From Elusimicrobiota bacterium (GTDB taxonomy: Bacteria; Elusimicrobiota; Elusimicrobia; UBA1565; UBA9628), in contig JACRDQ010000018.1 of the NCBI GenBank assembly GCA_016218545.1, forward strand, positions 62,001-126,000: a stretch of DNA of 64,000 nucleotides. The letters are read 5' to 3'. Positions 25,025-33,633 of this stretch are shown here, in pieces. The first letter of the stretch is position 1; each line of letters opens with the position of its first letter. The notes under the pieces are model-generated. The model was not told the DNA's origin. It made no database searches and saw nothing but the letters and a program-made list of their open reading frames with translations. Made by a program: the position numbers and the translations under genes.

Positions 25025-27952
25025 ATGCGCATGAAAGCGGGCGTCATCGGGCTGGCTCTGGCCGTCTTGGCGGCGGGCGCCGCCGTCCCTGCCCGGCCCG
25101 CGCCCCGCGGCGCGCCGCTCGAGCCCGACGCCTACGAAAAGGCCATGGCCGCCTACTCCAGGGGCGACCTCGCGGCCAGCCTCGGCCCGGCCAACGAGGT
25201 CATCAAGACCCGGCCGAAGCTCCTCGCCGGCAAGGCCCTGGTCGCGCGCCTGGCGCACTTCTACGAGGACTACGCGACCATGCGCGAGGAAGCCCTCGGG
25301 ATCACGGCCTCCTCCCTCGGGGACTCCAAGAAGCCCGAGGAATGGCTCGCCCGGGGCACGGCCTACCTGTACCTCGGCGACGCGGACAAGGCGCTCGACG
25401 CCATCCAGCGCTGCCTGAGGCTCGATCCTCAGTCCTCCGACGGTCTCGCGGCCCGGGCCCAGGTCTGGAGGATGAAGGGCTACGCCCTCAAGGCGCAGGC
25501 CGACCTCGACGACGCGGTGCTCAAGGCGCCGAGGAACGCGCTCCACCGCCTCCAGCGCGCCATCCTGCTCAACGAGATGAAGGAGCACGACAAGGCCGTG
25601 ACGGACATCACCGCGGCCCTGCGCATCAACAAGAGCTACTACGCGGCCTTCGGCCTGCTCGGCTCGGTCTTCGCCGGCAAGGGCGACCTCGCCCGGGCGG
25701 GAAAGGCGTTCGACAAGGCGCTCGAGCTCGAGCCCGGCTACGCCTTCGCCAGGCTCGGCCGCGCCGCCCTGCTCCTGGCCAAGGGCGACGAGGCAGGGGC
25801 CCTGGCGGAGTACGACGAGGTCCTCCGGGCCGACCCCAAGCACTTCGCCGCGACCTTCAACAAGGCCGCGGCCCTGCTGGCCTCGGGCAGGCGCGACGAG
25901 GCCCTGGAAACCTACCGGGCCGCGCTCGCGTGCGAGCTGCCTGACGCGGCCTCGGCCGCCATGCTCGGCGAGCGCCTGGCCTCCTCCCTGCTCTGGCGCG
26001 AGGCCATCGAGGCCTACACCCTGGCCTATGGCCTGTCCCGCCAGCCGGCCTACCTCCTCAAGCGCAGCGAGGCCTACGAGGTGCTCAAGGACGACGAGCG
26101 CGCCCTCCAGGACCTCGACGACGCCGTGACGGCCGCTCCGGACAATGCCCGGGCCTGGGCCTCGCGCGGCATGCTGGCCGCCAAGATGGGGGACGAGAAG
26201 CGGGCCCTGGCGGACTTGAGCCGCGCCTTCCGCATCGACTCCAGGAACGTGGACGTGCTCATGGCCCGCGCCAGCGTCATGGCCCGCCTGCGCCAGCCCC
26301 GCGAGGCCGTGGAGGACTACTCGGCCGCCCTCGAGGTGGACCCGGAGCTCGCCGAGGCCTACAACAGCCGGGCCGCGCTCTACGCCAACGCCCTATCCGA
26401 CCTCGACAACGCGCTCAAGGACATCCAGAAGGCCGTGGAGCTCAGGCCCTCGGACGCGGGCTTCCAATACAACCTGGGCGTCATCCGCCTCAAGAGGCGC
26501 GACTACTTCCAGGCGACCGAGACCCTGGCCAAGGCCCTGGCCCTGCGCGGCCCGCCCGGGCGCATCCTTCCCATGCGCGCCGAGGCCTGGTCCTGGCTGG
26601 GCAACCAGACGCGCGCCCTGGCCGACATGCAGATCGCGCTCGAGCGCGACCCCTCCAACCCCGCCGTCTACCACAGCCTGGGAGCCGTCAAGCTCCGCGG
26701 CCAGGACTACGAGTCCGCGGCCGCGGACCTCACCCGCGCCCTCGAGTTCGACCCGGCCCACGCGCCCTCGCTCCTCAGCCGCGGCGTCAGCCGCGCGGCC
26801 ATGGGCGACCTCAAAGGCGCGCTCCGCGATTTCCGCAGCGCGGCCGCGGCCCAGCCCGGGTCCAAGGAAGTGCTCACCCACCTCTGCTGGGCGGAGCGCC
26901 ACATCGGCGACGCGGAGGACGGCCTGCGCAACTGCGAGAAGGCGCTCGAGGCCGACCCTGACTACGGCCCGGCGCTCCTGCACCGCGGCCTGTGCCTGCT
27001 CGCCTCGGGCGAGCCCTTGAAGGGCGTGGAGAGCCTGCGCAAGGCCGAGACCCGGGGCGTCATGCCGGCCGAGAGCATCCTCGCCCGCTCCGTGGCCTAT
27101 GCCCGGGCCAGGCAGTACAAGCAGGCCCACGAGGCCTACAAGCTCGCCGCCGCCCTGGACGCGGACGCCCGGTCCCCTGAGGTCTTCTTCGGCGCCATCC
27201 AGGGCAAGCCGGACGACTATTACTCGGCCGTCATGGCCCTCCAGGACGGCATGGACGAGGCCCCGCCCGACCCCTACATCTTCCTCGTGCGCGGGGACGC
27301 CCACCACAACGTGGGCCAGTACGACCGGGCCGTGGTCGAGTACACCAAGGCCCTGGAGATGGACGGCACCGTGACCGACGCGTTCCTGGCGCGCTCGGCC
27401 GCCTTCGTGGCCCAGGACAGCTTCGACGCGGCCTGGCAGGACCTGCGCAGCGCGCTCGAGCTCGAGCCCAAGGACGCGGACATCCTCGTGCGCCTGGCCA
27501 CGCTCCACACCTCCCGCCGCGACTACCGGGCGGCCCTCGAGAGCGCGACCAAGGCCCTCAAGCTCGCCCCTGAGAGCGCGTCCGCTCACCTGCGCGCGGG
27601 CAACATCCACTACTTCCTCAGGGACTACAAGAAGTCCCTCGAGAGCTTCCAGAAGGCCGTCAAGCTCGAGCCCCTCAACCCCAACGGCTACAACGGAGTC
27701 GGGCTGGCCCTCTTCGCCCTGCGCAGGAACCAGGAAGCCCTGGAGAACTTCAGCCGGGCCGCGGCCATCGACCCCAACTCCGACCGGTTCTACCGCAACC
27801 GGGGCTCGACCTACACCAAGCTCAGGGACTTCGCCAACGCCGCCGCGGACTTCCGCGCGGCCAAGCTCGTGTCCACGGACTCGGCCCTCATCGAGGAGTA
27901 CGACAAGCTCATCGGCGAGGCCCAGTCCCGCGCCGCGCCGGCCCAGCCGTGA
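25025..27952 (+). CDS. Large TPR-repeat protein, exported
   Basis: The product is 975 residues. A signal peptide (MRMKAGVIGLALAVLAAGAA) precedes about 25 tandem tetratricopeptide repeats with the usual A-x-x-D/N-x-x-x-A-L-x-L-x-P pattern. Such repeats make a long superhelical scaffold for protein-protein contacts, probably in the periplasm or at the outer membrane. The stop overlaps the metF start by 4 nt (GTGA), linking it to folate and pantothenate genes with no obvious functional tie. No other domain is seen. Confidence 0.85.
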   Translation: MRMKAGVIGLALAVLAAGAAVPARPAPRGAPLEPDAYEKAMAAYSRGDLAASLGPANEVIKTRPKLLAGKALVARLAHFYEDYATMREEALGITASSLGDSKKPEEWLARGTAYLYLGDADKALDAIQRCLRLDPQSSDGLAARAQVWRMKGYALKAQADLDDAVLKAPRNALHRLQRAILLNEMKEHDKAVTDITAALRINKSYYAAFGLLGSVFAGKGDLARAGKAFDKALELEPGYAFARLGRAALLLAKGDEAGALAEYDEVLRADPKHFAATFNKAAALLASGRRDEALETYRAALACELPDAASAAMLGERLASSLLWREAIEAYTLAYGLSRQPAYLLKRSEAYEVLKDDERALQDLDDAVTAAPDNARAWASRGMLAAKMGDEKRALADLSRAFRIDSRNVDVLMARASVMARLRQPREAVEDYSAALEVDPELAEAYNSRAALYANALSDLDNALKDIQKAVELRPSDAGFQYNLGVIRLKRRDYFQATETLAKALALRGPPGRILPMRAEAWSWLGNQTRALADMQIALERDPSNPAVYHSLGAVKLRGQDYESAAADLTRALEFDPAHAPSLLSRGVSRAAMGDLKGALRDFRSAAAAQPGSKEVLTHLCWAERHIGDAEDGLRNCEKALEADPDYGPALLHRGLCLLASGEPLKGVESLRKAETRGVMPAESILARSVAYARARQYKQAHEAYKLAAALDADARSPEVFFGAIQGKPDDYYSAVMALQDGMDEAPPDPYIFLVRGDAHHNVGQYDRAVVEYTKALEMDGTVTDAFLARSAAFVAQDSFDAAWQDLRSALELEPKDADILVRLATLHTSRRDYRAALESATKALKLAPESASAHLRAGNIHYFLRDYKKSLESFQKAVKLEPLNPNGYNGVGLALFALRRNQEALENFSRAAAIDPNSDRFYRNRGSTYTKLRDFANAAADFRAAKLVSTDSALIEEYDKLIGEAQSRAAPAQP

Positions 27953-28815
27953 GGATCCCCGACCTCTTCGTGCCCGGCCGTCCCGTCTTCTCCTTCGAGT
28001 TCTTCCTTCCCAAGACCGCCGAGGACACCGCGACCCTCCTCAACAACATCCGCGAGCTCAAGAAGCTCGAGCCCGCGTTCGTGACCCTCACCTACGGGGC
28101 CGCGGGCACGGAGCGGGGCAGGACCGTGGAGACCGCGGGCCGCATCCGCAACGAGCTCGGAGTCGAGACCGCCTGCCACCTGACCTGCATCTCCCACACC
28201 CGCGCCGAGATCAATGAGCTCCTCGGCCGCATCCGGGGCTTGGGGATCGAGAGCATCGTGGCCCTGCGCGGGGACAAGCCCCGGGACATGGAGGTGCCGC
28301 CCCCGGACCGGCGCGACTTCGGCTACGCCAACGACCTCGTCTCCTTCATCCGACGGCAGGACCACGGGTTCAGCGTGGCCGTGGCCGGCTACCCGGAGAA
28401 GCACCCCGAGGCCTCCTCCCCCGAGGAGGACATGCGCAGGCTCGTAGACAAGGTCCAGGCGGGAGGGGACTGGGTCATGACCCAGCTCTTCTTCGACAAC
28501 AGCCACTACTTCGACTTCGTGCGCAGAGCCCGGGAGGCCGGCGTCACGGTCCCCATCGTGCCCGGCATCATGCCCGTCACCAGCTTCAGCCAGCTCAAGC
28601 GCTTCATGGGCCTGTGCGGGGCGACCATCCCGGCCCGCATGGCCGCGGACCTCGAAGCCATCCAGGCCGACCCGGAGGCCGTGGTCCGCTACGGCATCGA
28701 GCACGGCACGCGCCAGTGCCGCGAGCTCCTCGACCGCGGGGCTCCCGGCATCCACTTCTACACCCTCAACCGGTCCCGCTCCACGCGGGAGATCCTAGGC
28801 GAGCTGCGAGGTTGA
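27949..28815 (+). CDS. metF: 5,10-methylenetetrahydrofolate reductase
   Basis: The product is 288 residues, full length for bacterial MetF. FSFEFFLPKT at about 14-23 supplies the conserved catalytic Glu. HLTCISHTRAEI, ALRGDKP and TQLFFDN are signature segments of the FAD-binding TIM barrel. The enzyme reduces methylene-THF to methyl-THF for methionine synthesis. The start is a GTG at 27949 overlapping the TPR gene stop, and panD begins 1 nt after its stop. The mtnA gene at 51414 is a second methionine-related gene but lies far away. Confidence 0.93.
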   Translation: MRIPDLFVPGRPVFSFEFFLPKTAEDTATLLNNIRELKKLEPAFVTLTYGAAGTERGRTVETAGRIRNELGVETACHLTCISHTRAEINELLGRIRGLGIESIVALRGDKPRDMEVPPPDRRDFGYANDLVSFIRRQDHGFSVAVAGYPEKHPEASSPEEDMRRLVDKVQAGGDWVMTQLFFDNSHYFDFVRRAREAGVTVPIVPGIMPVTSFSQLKRFMGLCGATIPARMAADLEAIQADPEAVVRYGIEHGTRQCRELLDRGAPGIHFYTLNRSRSTREILGELRG

Positions 28816-28816
28816 T

Positions 28817-29203
28817 ATGGCCGACTTCCTGCGCACCATGCTCAAATCCAAGCTCCACCGGGCCCGCGTCACCGACGCCCAGCTCGACTACCCGGGCTCC
28901 ATCGGCATCGACTCGGAGCTTCTGGCCCGGGCGGACATCCTGGCCGAGGAGCAGGTCCACGTCTACAACGTGACCACCGGAAGCCGCTTCGTCACCTACG
29001 CCATCCCGGAGAAACGCGGCAGCCGCAGGATCGTCATCAACGGCGCCGCCGCCCACCTGGCCAAGAAGGGGGACGTCGTCATCGTGGCGAGCTACGTCCA
29101 GGTCGCGGACCGCCAGGCCCGGGGCTGGAAGCCGCAGATCGTGCTCCTCGACTCCGAGAACCGGGCCCACGGCAAGCACCCGGCCGACCCCGGCGGCGGC
29201 TGA
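28817..29203 (+). CDS. panD: Aspartate 1-decarboxylase
   Basis: The product is 128 residues, the usual length for the pyruvoyl-dependent enzyme that makes beta-alanine for pantothenate and CoA. The self-cleavage site is Gly27-Ser28 in LDYPGSIGID. The TMLKSKLHRARVT N-terminus and the NGAAAHLAKKGD region are also characteristic. It is tightly linked to metF. The last ten residues are Pro/Gly-rich and likely disordered. Confidence 0.95.
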   Translation: MADFLRTMLKSKLHRARVTDAQLDYPGSIGIDSELLARADILAEEQVHVYNVTTGSRFVTYAIPEKRGSRRIVINGAAAHLAKKGDVVIVASYVQVADRQARGWKPQIVLLDSENRAHGKHPADPGGG

Positions 29204-29214
29204 GAGCCCGAGCC

Positions 29215-30129
29215 TCAGGAAGGCCGCGTCGAGACGGCCTTCCAGCTCGTCACCGAGCCCAAGACCACCAGGCCGCACCCGAGCCAGAGCCCTGACCCGG
29301 GCCTGACGCCGAGGTAGAGGCAGGAGAAGACCGTGGAGAGCAACGGCGCGGCGTACGAGGCCGAGGCCACCAGGGTCACGTCTCCTCGACGCATGGCGGC
29401 TTCCCAGCACTCATAGCCGGCGCCGGTCGCAAGGCCCAAGGCCAGAGCCTCGGTCACAGCCCTGGCTGTCCAGGCGCCGGCCGCGGGAGCTTCAGGCCCC
29501 AAGCCCAGGAGGGACAAGGCCAGGAGCGCGCCGCCCGTGGCGAGCATGAAGAGCCCGACCCCGCTCTCCTTGCTCTCGGACATCCAGGCGGAGGTCAGAT
29601 TGGAGTAGAGGGCCCACAGCACGGCTCCGAGCGCGGCCAGGCCCACGGTGAGCGGCTTGGCCGCGGATCCTGCCAGAAGCTCCATGACCGGGACTCCGCT
29701 CCCGTCAGCCACGGCGAGGAGCACCCCGGCCAGAGCGAGGAGCGTGCCCGGCACGAGGAGGAGACCCGCCTTCCTGCGCAGCACGGCCAGGGAGAAGAGG
29801 ATGGTGAGGCTCGGCCAGAGGTAGTTGGCCAAGCCCACGGCCAGGACCTCGACCCGGTCGCGGGCCAAGCCGATGGCAAGGTAGAAGGCCAAGAGATAGA
29901 AGACGAAGAGCGCCCCGCACCCGAACACATAGCGCCGAGGGAGCCGGCCGGTCCCGCCCTGCCTGAGCCTGCACGCCAGGCCCGCCACGAGGTAGACCGA
30001 AGCCCCCGCGCTCATGGGCCCGACCTTCTCGGAGAGGCTGCGCGCCAAGCCCACGGTCACGCTCCAGAGCAGGATCGCGGCGATCCCAAGGAGGGTGTAG
30101 GCGCCCGACCTCGCAGCGCGGTCTTCCAC
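29215..30129 (-). CDS. EamA-type (YddG-like) DMT exporter
   Basis: This is a 304-residue protein with ten predicted membrane helices in two EamA halves. ANYLWPSLTILFSL in the first half and YECWEAAMRRGD with SYAAPLLSTVFS in the second are the motifs of the YddG branch, which exports aromatic or other amino acids from the inner membrane. The start is a GTG at 30129, with a TAAGAT box 6 nt upstream. It is convergent with panD and divergent from the pseudopilin gene. Confidence 0.8.
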   Translation of the reverse strand: MEDRAARSGAYTLLGIAAILLWSVTVGLARSLSEKVGPMSAGASVYLVAGLACRLRQGGTGRLPRRYVFGCGALFVFYLLAFYLAIGLARDRVEVLAVGLANYLWPSLTILFSLAVLRRKAGLLLVPGTLLALAGVLLAVADGSGVPVMELLAGSAAKPLTVGLAALGAVLWALYSNLTSAWMSESKESGVGLFMLATGGALLALSLLGLGPEAPAAGAWTARAVTEALALGLATGAGYECWEAAMRRGDVTLVASASYAAPLLSTVFSCLYLGVRPGSGLWLGCGLVVLGSVTSWKAVSTRPS

Positions 30130-30135
30130 GGACCT

Positions 30136-30156
30136 ATCTTACGAATTTCGTACAAT
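30136..30156. promoter_or_regulatory. Divergent -10 boxes
   Basis: TAAGAT on the minus strand (30136-30141) ends 6 nt before the exporter's GTG. TACAAT on the plus strand (30151-30156) ends 9 nt before the pseudopilin ATG. No -35 hexamers stand out. Confidence 0.45.
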
Positions 30157-30165
30157 CAACGGACC

Positions 30166-30636
30166 ATGACAGGAACACGTCGGGGCCGACGCGGCTTCAC
30201 GGTCATCGAGTTCGTGATCCTGGCAGCCATCCTCGCCGCCCTGGCGGCGGTCGCGGTGCCCAAGTTCGCCTCCCTGCTGAGGAAGACGCGGGAGGGGAAC
30301 ACCAAAGGCAGGCTCGCGGCCATGAGAGCCGCTCTCTCCCTCTACGCCGCCGACCACATGGGCAAGTTCCCCACGGACCACCTCGAGAGCCTGACCCTGG
30401 GCGGCAAGTACCTCAAGAAGGGCATCCCGGCCGCGGACGTCCCCGGCCTGCACCCCAAGACCAGGACCGTGACCAACAACTCCGACCTCAAGCCGCCCCA
30501 GCTCGAGGCCCTGGACAACGGCGGCTGGTCCTACTGGAGCAGTCCCTCCATCAAGACCCCGGGCTACGCCTGGGGAGCGCTCTGGCTCGGCTGCGGCCAC
30601 ACGGACGCCCAGGGCACGCTCTGGACCCTCTACTGA
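30166..30636 (+). CDS. Type IV pilin-like (pseudopilin) protein
   Basis: The product is 156 residues. A short basic leader, RRG, is cut before FTVIEF, with the conserved Glu at mature position 5 and a hydrophobic helix that ends in PKFASLL. The globular part (residues about 45-156) has few charges and ends in GCGHTDAQGTLWTLY. It is a substrate for a prepilin peptidase and either a type IV pilus or a type II secretion minor pilin. No other pilus genes are nearby. Stand-alone pseudopilins of this kind are frequent in Elusimicrobiota, which partly motivates the taxonomic guess. Confidence 0.85.
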   Translation: MTGTRRGRRGFTVIEFVILAAILAALAAVAVPKFASLLRKTREGNTKGRLAAMRAALSLYAADHMGKFPTDHLESLTLGGKYLKKGIPAADVPGLHPKTRTVTNNSDLKPPQLEALDNGGWSYWSSPSIKTPGYAWGALWLGCGHTDAQGTLWTLY

Positions 30637-30643
30637 GGAGTCC

Positions 30644-31240
30644 ATGGCCAGGACCGCGCCAGCCTCAGTGGAGGCCCTCAAGGCCTCCATCGCCTCCAGA
30701 CCCAGCCGCCGCATCTTCATCAGGGGCTACACCAGGGCCGCGACCCTGGTGCCCATCGTGGAGCGGGAAGGCAAGCTCTGCCTCGTGTTCACCGCCCGCT
30801 CAGCGGAGCTCTCCAAGCACGCCGGCCAGATCTCATTTCCAGGAGGCACCCGGGAGCGCAAAGACCGCAGCGCGGCGGCCGCCGCCCTGCGCGAGACCAG
30901 CGAGGAGCTCGGCCTCGACCCAAAAGCAGTCACGCCCCTAGGCAGGCTCGACGACGTGGCCGTGCCCACGGGCTTCGTCATCACCCCGGTGGCAGGCTGG
31001 CTCGGGGAGCTCCGCAGGTTCAAGCCGGACAGGCGCGAGGTCAGGAAGGTCATCACCGTGCCCTTGTCCGAGCTCGCCGATCCCGAGCGCTTCCGCTGCC
31101 TCGGGACCGCTCGAACGGCGGGCAGGCCGCACCAGCGCTACGAGTTCCGAGCTCGGGGGATCAGGGTGTGGGGAGCCACGGCCCGCACCGTGCACGACCT
31201 CCTGACCAGGCTCGGCTGGCCGGGAAGTTTCCTATACTAG
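30644..31240 (+). CDS. nudL: Nudix hydrolase, NudL-type CoA pyrophosphatase
   Basis: The product is 198 residues. The motif [10 protein letters not shown] at 59-68, immediately before the Nudix box (G68 to L91, with RETSEELGL), marks the coenzyme A pyrophosphatase subgroup (UPF0035 motif). The enzyme would split CoA to phosphopantetheine and 3',5'-ADP. The gene starts 8 nt after the pseudopilin stop and is likely co-transcribed with it. Its final codons contain the -10 box of moxR. Confidence 0.85.
   Translation: MARTAPASVEALKASIASRPSRRIFIRGYTRAATLVPIVEREGKLCLVFTARSAELSKHAGQISFPGGTRERKDRSAAAAALRETSEELGLDPKAVTPLGRLDDVAVPTGFVITPVAGWLGELRRFKPDRREVRKVITVPLSELADPERFRCLGTARTAGRPHQRYEFRARGIRVWGATARTVHDLLTRLGWPGSFLY
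31233..31238 (+). promoter_or_regulatory. -10 box of moxR inside the nudL 3' end
   Basis: TATACT ends 6 nt before the moxR ATG at 31245, so transcription would begin at the A of the start codon. It overlaps the last two nudL codons. Confidence 0.4.
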
Positions 31241-31244
31241 CGTC

Positions 31245-32186
31245 ATGACCACGCCCTCCAGCCAGGACCTCTTCCGCAAGACCGCGGCCAACATCGAGAA
31301 GGTCATGCGCGGCCAGGCCTCGTCCATCCGCAAGCTCCTGGCGGCCTTCGCCGGAGGGGGGCATGTCCTGCTCGAGGATTTCCCGGGCACGGGCAAGACC
31401 ACCCTGGCCAAGGCCCTGGCCCGCTCCATCGGCGCGGGCTTCAGCCGCGTGCAGTTCACGCCCGACCTGCTCCCGTCGGACATCCTGGGAGTCTCCATCT
31501 TCGACCAGAAGACCGGGGGCTTCCGCTTCCACCACGGCCCGGTCTTCACCAACATCGTGCTGGCCGACGAGGTCAACCGCGCCTCGCCCAGGACCCAATC
31601 CGCGCTCCTCGAGGCCATGGGCGAGGCCCAGGTGAGCGTGGACGGCACGACCCACAAGCTCCCCGAGCTCTTCTTCGTCATCGCGACCCAGAACCCCGTG
31701 GAGTTCCACGGCACCTATCCCCTGCCCGAGGCGCAGATGGACCGCTTCATGATGCAGTTCGCGACCGGCTACGTGCCGGCCGAAGACGAGGTGGCCGTGC
31801 TCTCCGACCAGCAGAAGGTCCACCCCCTCGATTCCCTCAGCGCCTCCGTGACCCTCGAGGAGGCCGTGGGCTTGAGGCGCGCCGTGCGCGAGGTGCGCAT
31901 CAGCGAGGAGCTCAAGCGCTACATCGTCGACCTCGCCGCCTCCACCAGGCACGCCCAGGGCGTCCAGCTCGGAGCCAGCCCCAGGGCCTCGCTCTCCCTC
32001 ATGCGCGCGGCCCAAGCCGCGGCGCTCATGGACGGCAAGGACTTCGTGTCTCCGGCCCATATCCAGGAGATGGCGGTCCCGGTCATCGCCCACCGCCTCA
32101 TGCTCGACCCCCAGTCCAAGTTCTCAGGCCTCACGGGCAAGGCCGTGGTCGAGGCCAGCCTGGCCTCCCTCCCCGCTCCGGCCTGA
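31245..32186 (+). CDS. moxR: MoxR-family AAA+ ATPase
   Basis: The product is 313 residues. Walker [10 protein letters not shown] lies at 44-52, and Walker B with sensor segment [21 protein letters not shown] lies near 106-125. The MoxR-specific lid follows in the C-terminal third. MoxR ATPases act as chaperone-like assembly factors, usually with a DUF58 protein and a transglutaminase-like membrane protein encoded next door. Both partners are present, but only after a 3-kb insert of two foreign cassettes. It is otherwise of normal length and composition. Confidence 0.92.
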   Translation: MTTPSSQDLFRKTAANIEKVMRGQASSIRKLLAAFAGGGHVLLEDFPGTGKTTLAKALARSIGAGFSRVQFTPDLLPSDILGVSIFDQKTGGFRFHHGPVFTNIVLADEVNRASPRTQSALLEAMGEAQVSVDGTTHKLPELFFVIATQNPVEFHGTYPLPEAQMDRFMMQFATGYVPAEDEVAVLSDQQKVHPLDSLSASVTLEEAVGLRRAVREVRISEELKRYIVDLAASTRHAQGVQLGASPRASLSLMRAAQAAALMDGKDFVSPAHIQEMAVPVIAHRLMLDPQSKFSGLTGKAVVEASLASLPAPA

Positions 32187-32446
32187 AACCCGCCCATCTC
32201 CCGCAAGCGCCGGGCGCAGCGACGTCAGCACCCCCAGGATCCACACCCACGTCCTCAACCCGGGCGGAAGGGGGGCCCTGGCCCGGTCGACCGCCTGGCA
32301 CTCGACCGCAACTTCTCGCCAGGGATCCCATGGCACCAGCCCGCCTCTTGCTGAGGTTTTCCCGACCGCTCCGCACGCCTGCTTTTCGGCTTGTGCGCTG
32401 CCACTAATCCGTATACAATCCCCGTAGAGTAGGGCGAAGCAGCTTC
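32187..32446. other. Host-composition intergenic DNA before the cassette array
   Basis: This stretch between moxR and the first attC site is GC-rich to about 32385 and then becomes AT-richer. No convincing gene is seen. A 13-nt palindrome CGAAGCAGCTTCG directly precedes attC1. No clear attI-like site was identified. Confidence 0.4.
32391..32419 (+). promoter_or_regulatory. Putative promoter for the cassettes
   Basis: TTGTGC (32391-32396) and TACAAT (32414-32419) are separated by 17 bp, pointing into the array. It would play the role of a cassette promoter, about 100 nt upstream of the SIR2-like gene. Confidence 0.4.
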
Positions 32447-32504
32447 GTCCAACAAGTTTTATCCGTAATGCTTCGCACTACGGCTAAAACTCTCTACGTT
32501 AGAC
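32447..32504 (+). other. attC1, integron-type recombination site
   Basis: The 58-bp site opens with GTCCAAC (fits RYYYAAC) and closes with GTTAGAC (fits GTTRRRY). The two cores are complementary at 6 of 7 positions. Between them, 32455-32491 folds into an imperfect stem (AGTTTTA pairs with TAAAACT, CCGTA with TACGG) around a TTC loop, with two internal mismatches. Size, cores and folding match attC sites. Confidence 0.75.
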
Positions 32505-32516
32505 AAACCTAAACGG

Positions 32517-33551
32517 ATGGCAAAGTCACCCCACGAGGCATCGGTCGAAGACGAGATCAAAGACACGAGCATGGGGGCTCCCCATGTCGTACTGCTTGGT
32601 GCAGGCGCGAGTCGAGCTGCGTTTTCTCGTGGAGACCGGAACAGCAGGATTCTTCCTCTCATGGATGACTTCGTTCAACACGTCGGCATTGGTGAACTCC
32701 TTAAAAGAGCCGGGGTACCTGGCGACGCCCCGAACTTCGAAACCGCGTACTCGTCATTGGTAAGTGACCCCAATATGGCGGCGGTCCGACAGGAACTGGA
32801 ATCACGGATTCTTGAGTATTTCAGTTCTCTCGAAATGCCCGAATCGCCGACGATCTTTGATCACCTCCTACTCGCAATGCGCCCTAAGGATGTCATTGCA
32901 ACCTTCAACTGGGACCCCTTCTTACTCGAAGCTGTCCGGAGAAATAACCACATTCTCAAGGGACAAGTTCCCGCATTGCTTTTCCTGCATGGCAACGTTG
33001 CCGCCGGATTCTGCACAAAGGATCGCGTGAATGGATTTCGCGGCGCGATATGTTCCAAATGCAAACAGCCTATGCCCGGCTTGCCGCTGCTTTACCCAAT
33101 CACTCAAAAGAACTACGAGAACGATCCAGCCATCGCAACAGCGTGGTCATACATGAAGTTAGTCTTGAAGAAGACGTTCATGTTTACGGTTTTTGGTTAT
33201 GGGGCCCCCGCCTCCGATACTGCAGCTTTGAATCTTTTGAAGGATGCCTGGGGTAATGTAGAGGACAGAAGTCTTGAGCAAACGGAGCTCATCGATATTC
33301 GCTCAAAAGAAGATCTAACTAAAACCTGGGACCCGTTCATCCACACCCACCACTACGAGATCCATAACGATTTTTTTGACTCGTGGATCGCCAGGCATCC
33401 GCGACGATCAGGTGAGGCATACTGGAACCAATACATGATGGCGAAGTTCATCTCGAATAATCGGATTCCACAGAGCACAACTCTTAAGGAGTTGTGGGAT
33501 TGGTACAAACCACTTTTTGATGCGGAGCAATCGCGAGGAGAGGTTGTCTAA
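32517..33551 (+). CDS. SIR2-like NAD-binding protein, cassette 1
   Basis: The product is 344 residues. The Rossmann start is VVLLGAGAS at 24-32. TFNWD at 129-133 (Asn131, Asp133), LHGN at 157-160 (His158) and FGYGAPASD at 226-234 form the usual SIR2 set. Cys179 and Cys182 (CSKC) may be half of a zinc site. SIR2-like proteins of this branch act in several anti-phage systems as NAD-cleaving effectors; that role here is inferred. The stop codon lies within the first core of attC2. Codon use is AT-richer than the chromosome's, pointing to transfer. Confidence 0.75.
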   Translation: MAKSPHEASVEDEIKDTSMGAPHVVLLGAGASRAAFSRGDRNSRILPLMDDFVQHVGIGELLKRAGVPGDAPNFETAYSSLVSDPNMAAVRQELESRILEYFSSLEMPESPTIFDHLLLAMRPKDVIATFNWDPFLLEAVRRNNHILKGQVPALLFLHGNVAAGFCTKDRVNGFRGAICSKCKQPMPGLPLLYPITQKNYENDPAIATAWSYMKLVLKKTFMFTVFGYGAPASDTAALNLLKDAWGNVEDRSLEQTELIDIRSKEDLTKTWDPFIHTHHYEIHNDFFDSWIARHPRRSGEAYWNQYMMAKFISNNRIPQSTTLKELWDWYKPLFDAEQSRGEVV

Positions 33552-33626
33552 CCATTCGCCTCTGCCGCCCGCCGCCTCGTTTGGGTGGACAGTTGGAGCG
33601 GCGGCGGCAGAGCGTCTGCGTTAGGG
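33546..33626 (+). other. attC2, integron-type recombination site
   Basis: The 81-bp site starts with GTCTAAC (exact RYYYAAC) and ends with GTTAGGG, which deviates only at the last base of GTTRRRY. The interior forms a GC-rich stem of about 17 bp (TCTGCCGCC with GGCGGCAGA, GCCGC with GCGGC), with two extra unpaired bases on one arm as is usual in attC. It separates the SIR2-like stop from the Fic start. Confidence 0.75.
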
Positions 33627-33633
33627 CGACAAT

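Noticed and set aside
32187..32376. Short minus-strand frames after moxR
   Set aside because: They overlap the moxR 3' end, lack start signals and have no recognisable motif.
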